Source: Azospirillum brasilense
GTDB lineage: Bacteria; Pseudomonadota; Alphaproteobacteria; Azospirillales; Azospirillaceae
Reading direction: 5' to 3'
DNA length: 64,000 nucleotides
Assembly: GCF_003349955.1 (NCBI RefSeq)
Contig: NZ_QLKQ01000022.1
Location: 19,180 to 83,179, forward strand
In this document: positions 38,727-47,427 of the stretch, piece by piece
Numbering within the stretch: position 1 is the stretch's first letter
How the letters are laid out: each line of letters begins with the position of its first letter
Made by a program: the position numbers and the translations under genes
The notes under the pieces: model-generated
Told to the model about the DNA's origin: nothing
Seen by the model: only the letters and a program-made list of their open reading frames with translations
Databases searched by the model: none

Positions 38727-40132
38727 GGAAACACGCTGTCGAAGGAAGGGAGGAGCGCCGCCGCTTCCGCGACGGTTTCGGCGTCGAGCCGGGGCAGGGT
38801 GGGGATCTCGGCCAGCACGCGGACCTTGCCGAACCGCTCGATGGCGGCGCGGTTGCCGGGGTTGGGCGGGCCGTTCAGCACCACCCCGGCCACCGCCAGC
38901 CCGCGCGCCCGCAGCGCCTCCAGGCTGAGCAGCGTGTGGTTGATGGTGCCGAGCGTGCTGCGCGCCACCAGCACCACCGGCAGGCCGAATCGGGCGATCA
39001 GGTCGATGATGAAGACATCCTCCGTCACCGGCACCATCAGCCCGCCGGCCCCCTCCACCACCAGCAGGCGGCCGGTGTCGGGCGGGGCCAGGGCGCCGGC
39101 GTCGATGGCGACGCCCTCCAACTCCGCCGCGGCGTGGGGGGACAGCGGCTCGGCCAGCGCATAGGCCGGCGGATGCACGCGTTCCGCAGGCAGGTCGGCG
39201 AGTGCGGTGACCGTGGGGGTGTCGCCCGGTTCGTCCTTCAGGCCGGTTTGCAGCGGCTTCCAATAAGCGGCGTCCCAGGCCCGCGCGAGGCATGCGGACA
39301 CCAGCGTCTTGCCGACGCCGGTGTCGGTGCCGGTGACGAACACCCCGCGGGGCTGGGCGCCGTCCTTGCGGAACAGGCCGTAGGCGATGTGGTGGGTCAT
39401 GGTCAGTCCTTCCGGCCGTTCCAGCCGGCGCAACACGCGGCGCAGGGCGCCCGGCGACAGGGGGCGGCGGCCCTCCGCCGGCAGATGGGCGCCGATGCCC
39501 TTCAGTTCGGCCAGGAACTCCAGCCCGTTGGCGTGACGGCGGAGAAGCCGTTCCTCCGCGACCGATCCCTCGCCCCCGGCGGGCCACAGCCGGTCGAGGG
39601 CGTGGCGGGTGGGGTAGGTGGGCACTCCGGCCTCAAGCCCCAGCGCGTGGTGGGCCTCCCGCCACTCCCGGAAACTGTCGGCGGCGAGCGTGGCGACGGC
39701 GATGCGCCCGCCCGGCGCCAGCAGCCTCGCCCAGCGCGCCAGGGCGGCAGCGGGGGCGCGGAACCATTGCAGGGCGAGGCTGGAGACGATGAGGTCGAAG
39801 GGACCGTCGAGGTCCGGCTGTTCCCCGTCCATGATCCGGAACGCGGAATCGTCCGGGTCGCCCAGCGTGGCGCGGCAGCGCTCCAGCATGTCCGGTGACA
39901 GGTCGGTGAGCAGCCAGTCCGCCGGTCCGATCCGCTCGCGCAGGGCGCGGCTGAGGAAGCCGGTGCCGCAGCCGATCTCCAGCACCCGGGGGCGGGGCGG
40001 CAAGGGCAGGCGGGCGACGCGCTCCGCCAGACGCTCCGCCGCGATGCGCTGCACGGCGGCGTGCTCCTCGTAGCAGGGGGCGGCCTTGCCGAAGGCGGCG
40101 GCGATGGCGGCCTTGCGCGGGTCGGCGGTCAT
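38723..40132 (-). CDS. bioC/bioD: BioC-BioD fusion: malonyl-ACP methyltransferase plus dethiobiotin synthetase
   Basis: One frame of 469 codons without a stop carries two enzymes. Residues 1-258 are BioC, which methylates malonyl-ACP to start biotin synthesis: N-terminal AAFGKAAPCYEEHA, SAM loop VLEIGCGTGFLSRAL (50-64), and the usual C-terminal end THHIAYGLFRKDG. Residues 262-469 are BioD: P-loop GTDTGVGKT with Lys275, KPLQTG, and VEGAGGLMVPV (359-369). Only about three residues join the two. ATG codon 245 (39400) has GGAAGG ahead of it, so a separate BioD of 225 residues could also be made. The start overlaps bioH by 4 bp and the stop overlaps bioA by 4 bp. Confidence 0.88.
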   Translation of the reverse strand: MTADPRKAAIAAAFGKAAPCYEEHAAVQRIAAERLAERVARLPLPPRPRVLEIGCGTGFLSRALRERIGPADWLLTDLSPDMLERCRATLGDPDDSAFRIMDGEQPDLDGPFDLIVSSLALQWFRAPAAALARWARLLAPGGRIAVATLAADSFREWREAHHALGLEAGVPTYPTRHALDRLWPAGGEGSVAEERLLRRHANGLEFLAELKGIGAHLPAEGRRPLSPGALRRVLRRLERPEGLTMTHHIAYGLFRKDGAQPRGVFVTGTDTGVGKTLVSACLARAWDAAYWKPLQTGLKDEPGDTPTVTALADLPAERVHPPAYALAEPLSPHAAAELEGVAIDAGALAPPDTGRLLVVEGAGGLMVPVTEDVFIIDLIARFGLPVVLVARSTLGTINHTLLSLEALRARGLAVAGVVLNGPPNPGNRAAIERFGKVRVLAEIPTLPRLDAETVAEAAALLPSFDSVFP

Positions 40133-40932
40133 GCCGTCAGTCCGGCGGCGAACGCGGCGATCCGCTCGGCGCACCAGCCCGGCGCGGTCAGCGGCAGCAG
40201 ATGCCCGCCCTCCGGGTGCCACTCGACCGAAATCCGACCGCATCCGCCATCCCCTCTCCCCCCTGGGGAGAGGGTTAGGGTGAGGGGGTTGCGCAATGCC
40301 TGATCGTCCGGTTCCCCGAGCCCCCCCTCACCCGGCGCCTTCGGCGCCACCCTCTCCCCGGAGGGGCGAGGGACAGAGTGGTCGCGAAACGCCTGTTCGG
40401 TCATGGTCGGCGGGACGATAGGGTCCTGCCCGCCAGCCAGGGCCAACGCCGGACCGGTGAGCGCGTCGCGGGCGTCCCAGTCGCGCAAGGTCCGCAGGGC
40501 TCCGCCCAGCCGGGCCGCGTCCAGGCGTTCAGGCGGTGCGGCCTCGACGCCGCAGCGGCGTAGGAAGTCGGCGGTCACCGCCTCCGGCGTGGCGTCGAAG
40601 CGGGCGATCATGCGGTCCAGCAGCCGGCGTGGCGTGGCGGGGGCGAAGCCGTCGCCTTCGGTGAAGCGGGGGAAGCTGTTGATCAGCACCAGCCCGTCCC
40701 AGGCGAAGGGCCGCTCGTGCAGCAGCCACAGCCCCCCGAAGGAGTGGCCGACCGCGACGACGGGGCGCCCGGCGGGAAGATCGGGAAGCGACGGCGGACC
40801 GTAGAAGCCGAGATCCACCGCCACGCTCTCCCCATTCGGAAGGGCGTCCCGTACAGCATCCCAGACGGCGGGGCCAAACCCCCAGCCATGGACGAAGACG
40901 AACAGCGGCGCGGTCATTGCGGGTTGGGTCAT
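40129..40932 (-). CDS. bioH: BioH-like pimeloyl-ACP methyl ester esterase with in-frame repeat insertion
   Basis: Alpha/beta hydrolase that removes the methyl group placed by BioC. The 267-residue protein has the oxyanion region FVHGWGFGPAVW (13-24), nucleophile Ser64 in VGHSFGG, Asp170 in GGQDPIVPP and His244 in HPEGGHLLPL. Residues about 185-232, between the Asp and the His, do not belong to the family: they are the translation of a dispersed palindromic element (40252-40372), read in frame without a stop. The insertion lies in the loop before the catalytic His, so activity may survive. Start and stop overlap bioF and bioCD by 4 bp each. Confidence 0.85.
   Translation of the reverse strand: MTQPAMTAPLFVFVHGWGFGPAVWDAVRDALPNGESVAVDLGFYGPPSLPDLPAGRPVVAVGHSFGGLWLLHERPFAWDGLVLINSFPRFTEGDGFAPATPRRLLDRMIARFDATPEAVTADFLRRCGVEAAPPERLDAARLGGALRTLRDWDARDALTGPALALAGGQDPIVPPTMTEQAFRDHSVPRPSGERVAPKAPGEGGLGEPDDQALRNPLTLTLSPGGRGDGGCGRISVEWHPEGGHLLPLTAPGWCAERIAAFAAGLTA
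40252..40372. repeat. Dispersed palindromic element, copy B (inside bioH)
   Basis: Bounded by hairpins 40252-40274 (perfect arms) and 40350-40372 (one base changed, GGGGCGAGGG). The inner hairpin is GGCGCC-TTC-GGCGCC (40334-40348). In the bioH frame it is open throughout and adds, with a few flanking bases, about 144 nt (roughly 40237-40380). Confidence 0.9.
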
Positions 40933-42110
40933 CGCCAGCTCCAGGCGTCGGCCACCGCGTCCGTCAAGGCGTCCAGGTCGGCGTCGGTGTGGGCGGCGGA
41001 CAGGGCGAAGCGCAGGCGGCTGGTGCCCGGTGGTACGGTCGGCGGGCGGATGGCGATGCCCAGGATGCCGCGCTCCTCCAGCCGTCGGCCGACGCCCAGC
41101 GCATCCTCCTCCGCGCCGGTGATCGCCGGGACGATCTGCGTGCTCGACCCCGCCGTGTCGACGCCCAGCCCGCGCAAGGCGGTTCGCAGCCGTTCGGCCA
41201 TGGCCTGGAGCCGGGCACGCTCGGCGTCCAGTGTCGGCACGAGGTCGAGCGCCGCGTCCATCGCCCCCAGCACGGCGGGCGGCAGGGCGGTGGCGTAGAT
41301 CAACCCGCCGCAGCGGTTCACCAGATAGTCGCAGAGCGCCCTCGACCCCGCCATATAGGCGCCGAAGCCGCCCAGTGCCTTGCTGAAGGTGCCCATGGCG
41401 AGGTCCACGCGCCCCTCGCCCAGCGCCGCCAGCCCCATCCCGCGCGGGCCGAGCACACCGGTCGCGTGCGCCTCGTCGAGGAACAGGAAGGCGCCGTGCC
41501 GCTCCGCCAGCGCGGCCAGCGCCGGCACGTCGGCGCGGTCGCCGTCCATGCTGAAGACGCTTTCCGTCACGATGAAGCGCATGCCCGGCTGGCTCGCGCG
41601 CTGGGCCAGCAGGCGGTCCAGATGGTCGAGATCGTTGTGACGGAAGCGGATCTGCCGCACCCCGGCGGCGGCGCAGCCATGGTGCAGGCTGGCGTGGTTC
41701 AGCCGGTCGGTGAAGACCAGCGCGTCGCCCCCCAGCAGGTCGCGGTCGAACAGGGCGGGCAGGACGGCGGCGTTGGCCTGCCAGCCGGAATTGAACAGAA
41801 GCGCCGCCTCCGTGCCCTTCAGCCGGGCGAGCTTCGCCTCGACCTCCGTGTGAAGCTCCAGCGTGCCGCAGACGAGGCGCGACGCCGTGGCCCCGGCACC
41901 CCAGCGCCGCGCCCAATCGGCGGCGCGCTCCACCAGCAGGGGGTGGGAGGCGAGACCGAGATAGTCGTTGCTGGAGAAGTTCAGCAGCGTCCGCCCGCCG
42001 CGCCGGATGCGCCCCGCCCCCTCCGGGCGCACGGGCAGCAGGGTGCGGCGCGTGTGGCGCTGGGCGAGGCGGTCGAGATGCTGGTGGAACAGCGGGTCGA
42101 GCAGGGACAT
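40929..42110 (-). CDS. bioF: 8-amino-7-oxononanoate synthase
   Basis: PLP enzyme condensing pimeloyl-ACP (or CoA) with L-alanine to KAPA. The protein has 393 residues. NFSSNDYLGLASHP (44-57), FTDRLNHASLHHG (133-145), DEAHATGVLG (212-221) and the PLP lysine Lys244 in GTFSKALGGFG are all present. It is the first gene of the biotin operon, and its stop overlaps bioH (ATGA). I looked for a BioR box (TTATAGATAA type) in 42111-42200 and saw none. Confidence 0.95.
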   Translation of the reverse strand: MSLLDPLFHQHLDRLAQRHTRRTLLPVRPEGAGRIRRGGRTLLNFSSNDYLGLASHPLLVERAADWARRWGAGATASRLVCGTLELHTEVEAKLARLKGTEAALLFNSGWQANAAVLPALFDRDLLGGDALVFTDRLNHASLHHGCAAAGVRQIRFRHNDLDHLDRLLAQRASQPGMRFIVTESVFSMDGDRADVPALAALAERHGAFLFLDEAHATGVLGPRGMGLAALGEGRVDLAMGTFSKALGGFGAYMAGSRALCDYLVNRCGGLIYATALPPAVLGAMDAALDLVPTLDAERARLQAMAERLRTALRGLGVDTAGSSTQIVPAITGAEEDALGVGRRLEERGILGIAIRPPTVPPGTSRLRFALSAAHTDADLDALTDAVADAWSWR

Positions 42111-42202
42111 GATGCGGGCGTGATAGCAGAGCGCGCCGCTGGGGCGAAAGGTCCGAATGGCACAGGTGCCCCGGCGCCCTGGCGGGCGTAGACTGCGTGG
42201 CC

Positions 42203-42634
42203 ATGCCGTCCGATCCGCCATTCCACGACCGCCCCGACGCCCTGCCGCCCGAGCCCGGCGCTTATGTGCTGCTGATCGCGCTGGACGGTGCGCTGACCCT
42301 TCGCCTGCCCGGCAAGCCGGAAAGCGTGCTGGCGCCGGGCCGTTACCTTTACTGCGGCAGCGCGCGGGGGCCGGGGGGCCTGCGGGCACGGGTCGGGCGC
42401 CATTTCCGCCAGGGCAAGCCGGAGCGTTGGCACATCGACCGGCTGACCGCGGCGGGGCGGATGCTCGGAGCCTGGATCGTTCCAGGTGGTGACGAATGCG
42501 CCCTGGTTGCGGCGTTGTCCGGCCTGCCGGTACCGGTCCCCGGCTTCGGCAGCAGCGATTGCCGCCGCTGCGCCAGTCACCTGCTGCATTGGCCGGATGG
42601 GGCGCCGATTCCGCTGCCCAATGCGCCGTTCTGA
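42203..42634 (+). CDS. DUF123 GIY-YIG-like nuclease family protein
   Basis: Small protein of 143 residues with the DUF123/GIY-YIG layout: GAYVLLIALD (about 19-28) as the first strand, GRYLYCGSARGPGGLRARVGRH (about 46-67) and KPERWHIDRL (about 72). The family is sometimes fused to endonuclease III, which suggests a DNA-repair role, but no activity is established. It ends in the expected Cys-containing GSSDCRRCASHLLHW. The ATG at 42203 is preferred; a GTG 6 bp earlier is possible. It is divergent from bioF across 92 bp. Confidence 0.82.
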   Translation: MPSDPPFHDRPDALPPEPGAYVLLIALDGALTLRLPGKPESVLAPGRYLYCGSARGPGGLRARVGRHFRQGKPERWHIDRLTAAGRMLGAWIVPGGDECALVAALSGLPVPVPGFGSSDCRRCASHLLHWPDGAPIPLPNAPF

Positions 42635-42726
42635 GGCTCCGGACGGGCTCCGGCGCGGGAATTGAGGCGAATTGCTTGGTCTGACCATCCTCCAAGGGTT
42701 ATAGTCCCCTGTCATCGGGAGGCGGC

Positions 42727-43938
42727 ATGAAGACATTGATCCATAACCGCCGGGCCCACAATCGACGGGATGTCCTCCGGGCTTTCGGGGGCGCCTTCGG
42801 GGCCGGGGCCATGCTTCTGACCGCACCCCAGGCGTTGGGGCAGGCGGCGGGGCAAGCGGCGGCGTCCGCCCTTGGATCGCCCGCTCTTGGGCCATCTCCT
42901 CTTGGGCCATCCGCGGCTGGATCATCCGACTTGGGTGTCGGCGTCCTCTACTGTGGCGACCGCACGGATTTCGGTTTCAACCAGGCCCATGCCGAGGCCG
43001 CCCGGGCCCTGACCGTCCTGCCCGGCCTGCGGCTGGAGGAACGGGAGCACGCCGCCGGCACGCTGGCCGCCACGGCGGAGGAGCTGGTCGGCCCCCAGGG
43101 CTGTCGGATCGTCATCGTCACCGCCGCGGGCGACGCCCTGCCGGGGCTGCTGGCCCAGGCCGACGCCCATCGCGACACGGTGTTCCTGTTTTCCGGCGCG
43201 CCGCTGGACCGCGACCGCCTGCCGATCAACACCGGATTCTTCGAAGGCTATCTCGACGAGGCGCAGCACATCTCCGGCCTCGTCGCCGGTTACGCCAGCC
43301 GGGCGAAGACCATCGGCCTCGTCGCCTCCCACCCCGCGCCAGACGTGCTGCGCTGCGTGAACGCCTTCGCGCTCGGCGCGCGGCGCGCCGATTCCGCGAC
43401 CGCGCTGCGCGTCGCCTTCGTCGGCGAGGCGGCGACGCCGCGGCAGGTCGCCGAGGCCGCCCGCGCGCTGGCCGACGGCGGAGCCGACGTGCTGGCCGCC
43501 CAGCTCGACGGGGCGCGCCCGGTTTGCGAGGTGGCGGAGGCGCACGGCATCCTGTGCTGCGGCCTGCACACCGACCTGTCGGCCTTCGCGCCGCAGGGCC
43601 TCCTGACCGGGGCCGAATGGGCCTGGGAGAAGGCCTACGCCGAGGCCGTCGCGCTGATTGCCGCGGGCAAGCCGTGGAAGCATCTGCGCCAGGGCGGCTT
43701 CGACCAGGGCTTCGTGCGCAACACCCCCTACGGCCCGGCGGTGGGGGTGGAGGCGCGGGCGCACGCCGACGCGGCGCGGATGCAGCTCGCCAACGGCAAC
43801 GCCGCCGTTTTCCGCGGGCCGATCCAGGACAACACCGGGCGAACGGTGGTCGCCAAGGGCAAGGCTCTGCGCGGCGGCGACGCGGAGCTTGGCCGCATGG
43901 TCTGGCTGGCCGACGGCGTCACCGAGGTCGGGCGCTGA
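42727..43938 (+). CDS. BMP-family substrate-binding protein with Tat-like signal
   Basis: Basic membrane protein/PnrA-type binding protein of 403 residues, a group that binds nucleosides or related compounds for ABC import. The N-terminus is a twin-arginine-like signal (HNRRDVLRAFGG, then a hydrophobic stretch to about residue 38), followed by a low-complexity linker of Ala, Gly, Ser and Pro (residues 39-66). Family motifs are GFFEGYLDEAQHISGLVAGY (about 168) and the closing FRGPIQDNTG plus MVWLADGV. No permease or ATPase is adjacent. A second BMP protein lies at 50966-51958; the two are clearly different. Confidence 0.82.
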   Translation: MKTLIHNRRAHNRRDVLRAFGGAFGAGAMLLTAPQALGQAAGQAAASALGSPALGPSPLGPSAAGSSDLGVGVLYCGDRTDFGFNQAHAEAARALTVLPGLRLEEREHAAGTLAATAEELVGPQGCRIVIVTAAGDALPGLLAQADAHRDTVFLFSGAPLDRDRLPINTGFFEGYLDEAQHISGLVAGYASRAKTIGLVASHPAPDVLRCVNAFALGARRADSATALRVAFVGEAATPRQVAEAARALADGGADVLAAQLDGARPVCEVAEAHGILCCGLHTDLSAFAPQGLLTGAEWAWEKAYAEAVALIAAGKPWKHLRQGGFDQGFVRNTPYGPAVGVEARAHADAARMQLANGNAAVFRGPIQDNTGRTVVAKGKALRGGDAELGRMVWLADGVTEVGR

Positions 43939-43941
43939 CCC

Positions 43942-44652
43942 TCATACCCCGCTTTGCTCCGTCCAGCCGCAGGCGGTCAGCGCGTCCCGCATGTGCGGCG
44001 GGGGTGGCGCCAGGGCGGTGACCGGTTCGCGGTCGAAGGCCATGGTGAAGGTGACCGACCGCGCCAGCAGATGCAGGTTTCCCGGCGGCACGCGCACCGG
44101 GCCGTAATAGGGCTCTCCCACCAGCGGGCAGCCGATGGCCGCGCTGTGGACGCGGAGTTGGTGGGTGCGGCCGGTCCGCGGCTTCAGCTCCAGCCATGCC
44201 CGCCCGTTGCCGGTTCCCAGCACCTTGTACTCGGTGACGGCGGGCTGGCCCGTGGGGTGCGTCACGATGTTCCAGGCGCCGGGGATCAGCAGCTTCAGAA
44301 GGGGAAAGTCGATGACCCCCTCCGCCGCCTCCGGGATGCCCTCGCTGACCGCCCAGTAGGTCTTCCCGACATGGCCGGCGGCGAACATGTCGCCCAGCCG
44401 CTTCAGCGCCCAGAGCGACCGGCCGAGCACGAGGCAGCCCGCCGTGTCGCGGTCCAGCCGGTGGGCCAGCCGCGGCGGCGTGCCGTCCCCCTCCGCCAGG
44501 AAGGGCAGGTAGAGGTCGAGATGGTCGGTGATCCGCCCGGCCTTGTGCACGGCCAGCCCGGCGGGCTTGTTGATGATGAAGACGTCCGCATCCTCGTGGA
44601 GGATTCGGGCGCGCAGTGTGGCGGGGGTGAAGGTGGTGCCAGCGTCGCTCAT
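43942..44652 (-). CDS. RluA-family pseudouridine synthase
   Basis: Isomerises uridine to pseudouridine in rRNA or tRNA. The protein has 236 residues, with no S4 domain, so it resembles RluA/TruC-type short enzymes. Catalytic motif HRLDRDTAG has Asp67; NKPAGLAVHKAG (28-39), LKPRTGRTHQLRVHSAAIG (about 161) and LLARSVTF follow. The RNA target cannot be fixed from sequence. It converges on the BMP gene with 3 bp between stops. Confidence 0.88.
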   Translation of the reverse strand: MSDAGTTFTPATLRARILHEDADVFIINKPAGLAVHKAGRITDHLDLYLPFLAEGDGTPPRLAHRLDRDTAGCLVLGRSLWALKRLGDMFAAGHVGKTYWAVSEGIPEAAEGVIDFPLLKLLIPGAWNIVTHPTGQPAVTEYKVLGTGNGRAWLELKPRTGRTHQLRVHSAAIGCPLVGEPYYGPVRVPPGNLHLLARSVTFTMAFDREPVTALAPPPPHMRDALTACGWTEQSGV

Positions 44653-44847
44653 GGGCGCCACCCAAGCACGGCGCGGGGGGAGGGGCAAGCCCGCCGGCGG
44701 TTTCGCGTCGCGGAACCACCATGGCGAATGGCTTGTTGCCCAACGGGCGCCGCCGTGGACGAGTCGGGATGGACGAGTCTGGACCCGCGCCGCCGCGCCG
44801 CCCATCTGTACGGAATGACGACTCACCATGGCGAAGGGATGCGGGCG

Positions 44848-45594
44848 ATGGCTGAACGCGACAATCTGCCGGCGCAGCAGCGGTCCACCCAGAGCGAGGT
44901 GGATGAGTTCCTGAGCCGTGTGGCGGCCCTCCCGCGGGCGACGGGCGGCCCGCGGGGGCGCCTGATGTTCGCCATGGACGCCACGGCCAGCCGCGAGCCG
45001 ACCTGGGACCGCGCCTGCCAGATCCAGGGCGAGATGTTCCAGGCGACCTCGGCGCTGGGCGGGCTGGACATCCAACTCGTCTATTACCGGGGGTTCCGCG
45101 AGTGCCAGGCCAGCCCGTGGGTCGGCAACGCGCAGGACCTGCTGCGGCGGATGACCGCGGTGTCCTGCATGGCCGGCCAGACCCAGATCGCACGCGTGCT
45201 GGGGCACTGCATCAAGCAGACGCGGGACCGCAAGGTCAACGCGCTGGTCTTCGTCGGCGACTGCATGGAGGAGGACGTCGATCAGCTCGCCCATCAGGCG
45301 GGCCAATTGGGATTGCTCGGCGTCCCGGTCTTCATCTTCCACGAGCGCGGGGACCTGATCGCCAAGCGCGCCTTCCAGACCATCGCGCGGCTGAGCGGCG
45401 GGGCCTATTGCCCGTTCGACGGCTCGTCCGCCCAGCAATTGCGCGACCTGCTGAGCGCGGTGGCCGTCTACGCGGCGGGCGGCCGGGCGGCGCTGGAGCA
45501 TTACAGCCGCGGGCGGGGCGACGCGGTGCGGCTGCTCACCAGCCAGCTCGGCAACGGTCAGGGGGGACGCGGGGGGCAAAGCCATGCATCATAG
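44848..45594 (+). CDS. VWA-like protein, partner of a DnaJ-domain membrane protein
   Basis: Protein of 248 residues with a von Willebrand A-like fold: strand and metal site RLMFAMDATASREPTWD (about 42-58, a DxTxS form of the MIDAS motif), LDIQLVYYRGF (about 78) and NALVFVGDCMEED (about 133). No signal peptide is seen. The ATG at 44848 (MAERDNLP) lies 9 bases after GAAGGG; ATG 44839 is possible. A DnaJ-domain gene follows 33 bp later, a pairing I recall from other alphaproteobacteria. Role unknown; a link to protein quality control is inferred only from the partner. Confidence 0.72.
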   Translation: MAERDNLPAQQRSTQSEVDEFLSRVAALPRATGGPRGRLMFAMDATASREPTWDRACQIQGEMFQATSALGGLDIQLVYYRGFRECQASPWVGNAQDLLRRMTAVSCMAGQTQIARVLGHCIKQTRDRKVNALVFVGDCMEEDVDQLAHQAGQLGLLGVPVFIFHERGDLIAKRAFQTIARLSGGAYCPFDGSSAQQLRDLLSAVAVYAAGGRAALEHYSRGRGDAVRLLTSQLGNGQGGRGGQSHAS

Positions 45595-45627
45595 GGCAGG
45601 ATTCGGCTAGGAAAGGAACAGGGCGGG

Positions 45628-46371
45628 ATGTTTGGGTTTTTCCTCCTGGGCATCGCGCTGGTGGCCGGTCTCGCCATGCTGGCCCGCGTCTTCGTGTCCG
45701 CGGATCCGCGCACGCTGGCCACGGCGGTGCGCTATGGCGGCATTGCGCTCGCGGCTGTGGCGGTCGTGGTTCTGATCCTGACCGGGCGACTGGGCACCGC
45801 CATGATGCTGGGAGCGATGGCCTTCCCGCTGCTGACGCGCTGGCGGACGCTGCGCGATGCCTTCCGCCCCTCGTCCTACGGAACCGCGAGCGGCGGGCAG
45901 ACCTCGCGGATCGAGACGCTCTATCTGCGGATGACGCTGCAGCACGACAGCGGAGCGATGGCGGGGGAGGTGCTCCACGGGCCGTGGCGCGGACGGGCGC
46001 TTGAGTCGCTGACGCTGGGGCAATTGCTGGCCCTGCTGGACGAGTGCCGGCGCGACGATCCGCAATCGGCCTCCGTGCTGGAAGCGTGGCTGGACCGCGC
46101 CCATCCCGACTGGCGAACCGCCGAAGAGCAATCCGCCGGACGCGGGAACGATGCCGGTTCGAAGGATGGTGGTGGTCGTGGTGGCGGTCGTGGTGGTTCC
46201 ATGACCCGCGAGGAGGCCTATGAGATTTTGGGGCTGCCGCACGGAGCCACACCCGAACAGGTAAAGGACGCCCACCGACGGCTGATGATGAAAGTGCACC
46301 CAGATCATGGGGGGTCCACCTATTTGGCAGCCAAGATCAACCAAGCGAAGGATTTGCTGCTGCGCAACTAA
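45628..46371 (+). CDS. Membrane-anchored DnaJ-domain protein
   Basis: Protein of 247 residues. Two hydrophobic segments (about 3-20 and 36-70) anchor it, a soluble middle region follows, then a Gly/Arg-rich linker (GGGRGGGRGGS near 182) and a C-terminal J domain (TREEAYEILGLPHGATPEQV, with HPD in KVHPDHGGS). The end NQAKDLLL resembles Tim14/Pam18 proteins, where the J domain is also C-terminal. It would recruit DnaK to the membrane. A GAAAGG-type site precedes the ATG; the VWA-like gene lies 33 bp upstream. Confidence 0.85.
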   Translation: MFGFFLLGIALVAGLAMLARVFVSADPRTLATAVRYGGIALAAVAVVVLILTGRLGTAMMLGAMAFPLLTRWRTLRDAFRPSSYGTASGGQTSRIETLYLRMTLQHDSGAMAGEVLHGPWRGRALESLTLGQLLALLDECRRDDPQSASVLEAWLDRAHPDWRTAEEQSAGRGNDAGSKDGGGRGGGRGGSMTREEAYEILGLPHGATPEQVKDAHRRLMMKVHPDHGGSTYLAAKINQAKDLLLRN

Positions 46372-46504
46372 CCTTTTGCCGGGTTACGGAAGGGGAGTTG
46401 CGTCACCGAATTGCCTGTGGCAGAAAGCTGGACGAGCGTTTTGCAAATCTGCGAATCGTCTCCATATTCGAAGTATTTCCTCAAGCAACCACAAGAGAAC
46501 CCCA

Positions 46505-47374
46505 ATGCGAAAGCCTGTGCGCAAGGTGGTGTTCCCCGTCGCCGGTCTCGGTACGCGCTTTCTGCCGGCGACCAAGGCGATTCCAAAGGAAATGCTGCCT
46601 TTGGTCGACCGGCCTCTGCTTCAGCATGCCGTGGAAGAGGCGCGGGCCGCCGGCATCGAGGATTTCGTGTTCGTCACGGGCCGCAGCAAGCGCGCCATCG
46701 AAGACCATTTCGACACCGACACGGAACTGAACCGCACCCTTGAGGAGCGTGGCAAGCAGGATGCCCTCGATGTGGTGCGCCACAGCGAGATCGCGCCGGG
46801 CCGCTGCTTCTACACGCGCCAGCAGGTCCCGCTGGGCCTCGGCCACGCGGTGTGGTGCGCGCGGGCGGTGATCGGCAACGATCCCTTCGCCATCGTCCTG
46901 CCCGACGACTTCGTCCAGGGCGACACCCCCTGCCTGAAGCAGATGGTCGACGCCTACAACGAGGTGGGCGGCAACATCGTCGCCGTCGTGGACGTCCCGC
47001 GCGAGCGGACCAGCAGCTACGGCATCCTGGATGTCGAGAAGGACGACGGCCGTCTGGCCACCGTTCGCGGCCTCGTCGAGAAGCCGAAGCCGGAAGAGGC
47101 GCCCTCCACCCTGTCGATCATCGGCCGCTACATCCTGCAGCCGGAGGTGTTCGACCATCTGGAGAAGCAGCAGCGCGGCGCCGGCAACGAGATCCAGCTG
47201 ACCGACGCCATGGCCAAGCTGATCGGCACCCAGCCCTTCCACGGCCTGCGCTTCGAAGGCACCCGCTACGACTGTGGCGACAAGGTCGGCTTCATCGAGG
47301 CCACGCTGGCCCACGCGCTACGGCGTCCGGACATGGCGGACAAGGTCCGCGAGATGCTGCGCAAATACTGCTGA
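46505..47374 (+). CDS. galU: UTP-glucose-1-phosphate uridylyltransferase
   Basis: Makes UDP-glucose for exopolysaccharide, LPS and galactose use. The protein has 289 residues. FPVAGLGTRFLPATKAIPKEMLP (about 10-32) carries the nucleotide loop; VLPDDF (about 136), VEKPKPEEAPS (about 197) and GRYILQPEVF follow. The ATG at 46505 matches the family start (RKPVRKVVFPVAG). It has its own 133-bp upstream region with AT-rich stretches. UDP-glucose supply matters for flocculation and root attachment in Azospirillum, an inference from context. Confidence 0.95.
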   Translation: MRKPVRKVVFPVAGLGTRFLPATKAIPKEMLPLVDRPLLQHAVEEARAAGIEDFVFVTGRSKRAIEDHFDTDTELNRTLEERGKQDALDVVRHSEIAPGRCFYTRQQVPLGLGHAVWCARAVIGNDPFAIVLPDDFVQGDTPCLKQMVDAYNEVGGNIVAVVDVPRERTSSYGILDVEKDDGRLATVRGLVEKPKPEEAPSTLSIIGRYILQPEVFDHLEKQQRGAGNEIQLTDAMAKLIGTQPFHGLRFEGTRYDCGDKVGFIEATLAHALRRPDMADKVREMLRKYC

Positions 47375-47427
47375 CGCGGGTGGCCGGCGGGGAGGGGCGC
47401 CGCCCTTTCCCCGTCGGCCTGTCCTCG

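Noticed and set aside
42111..42202. BioR-type operator before bioF
   Set aside because: I looked for a TTATAGATAA-like dyad, the usual alphaproteobacterial biotin box, and found none in this region on either strand.
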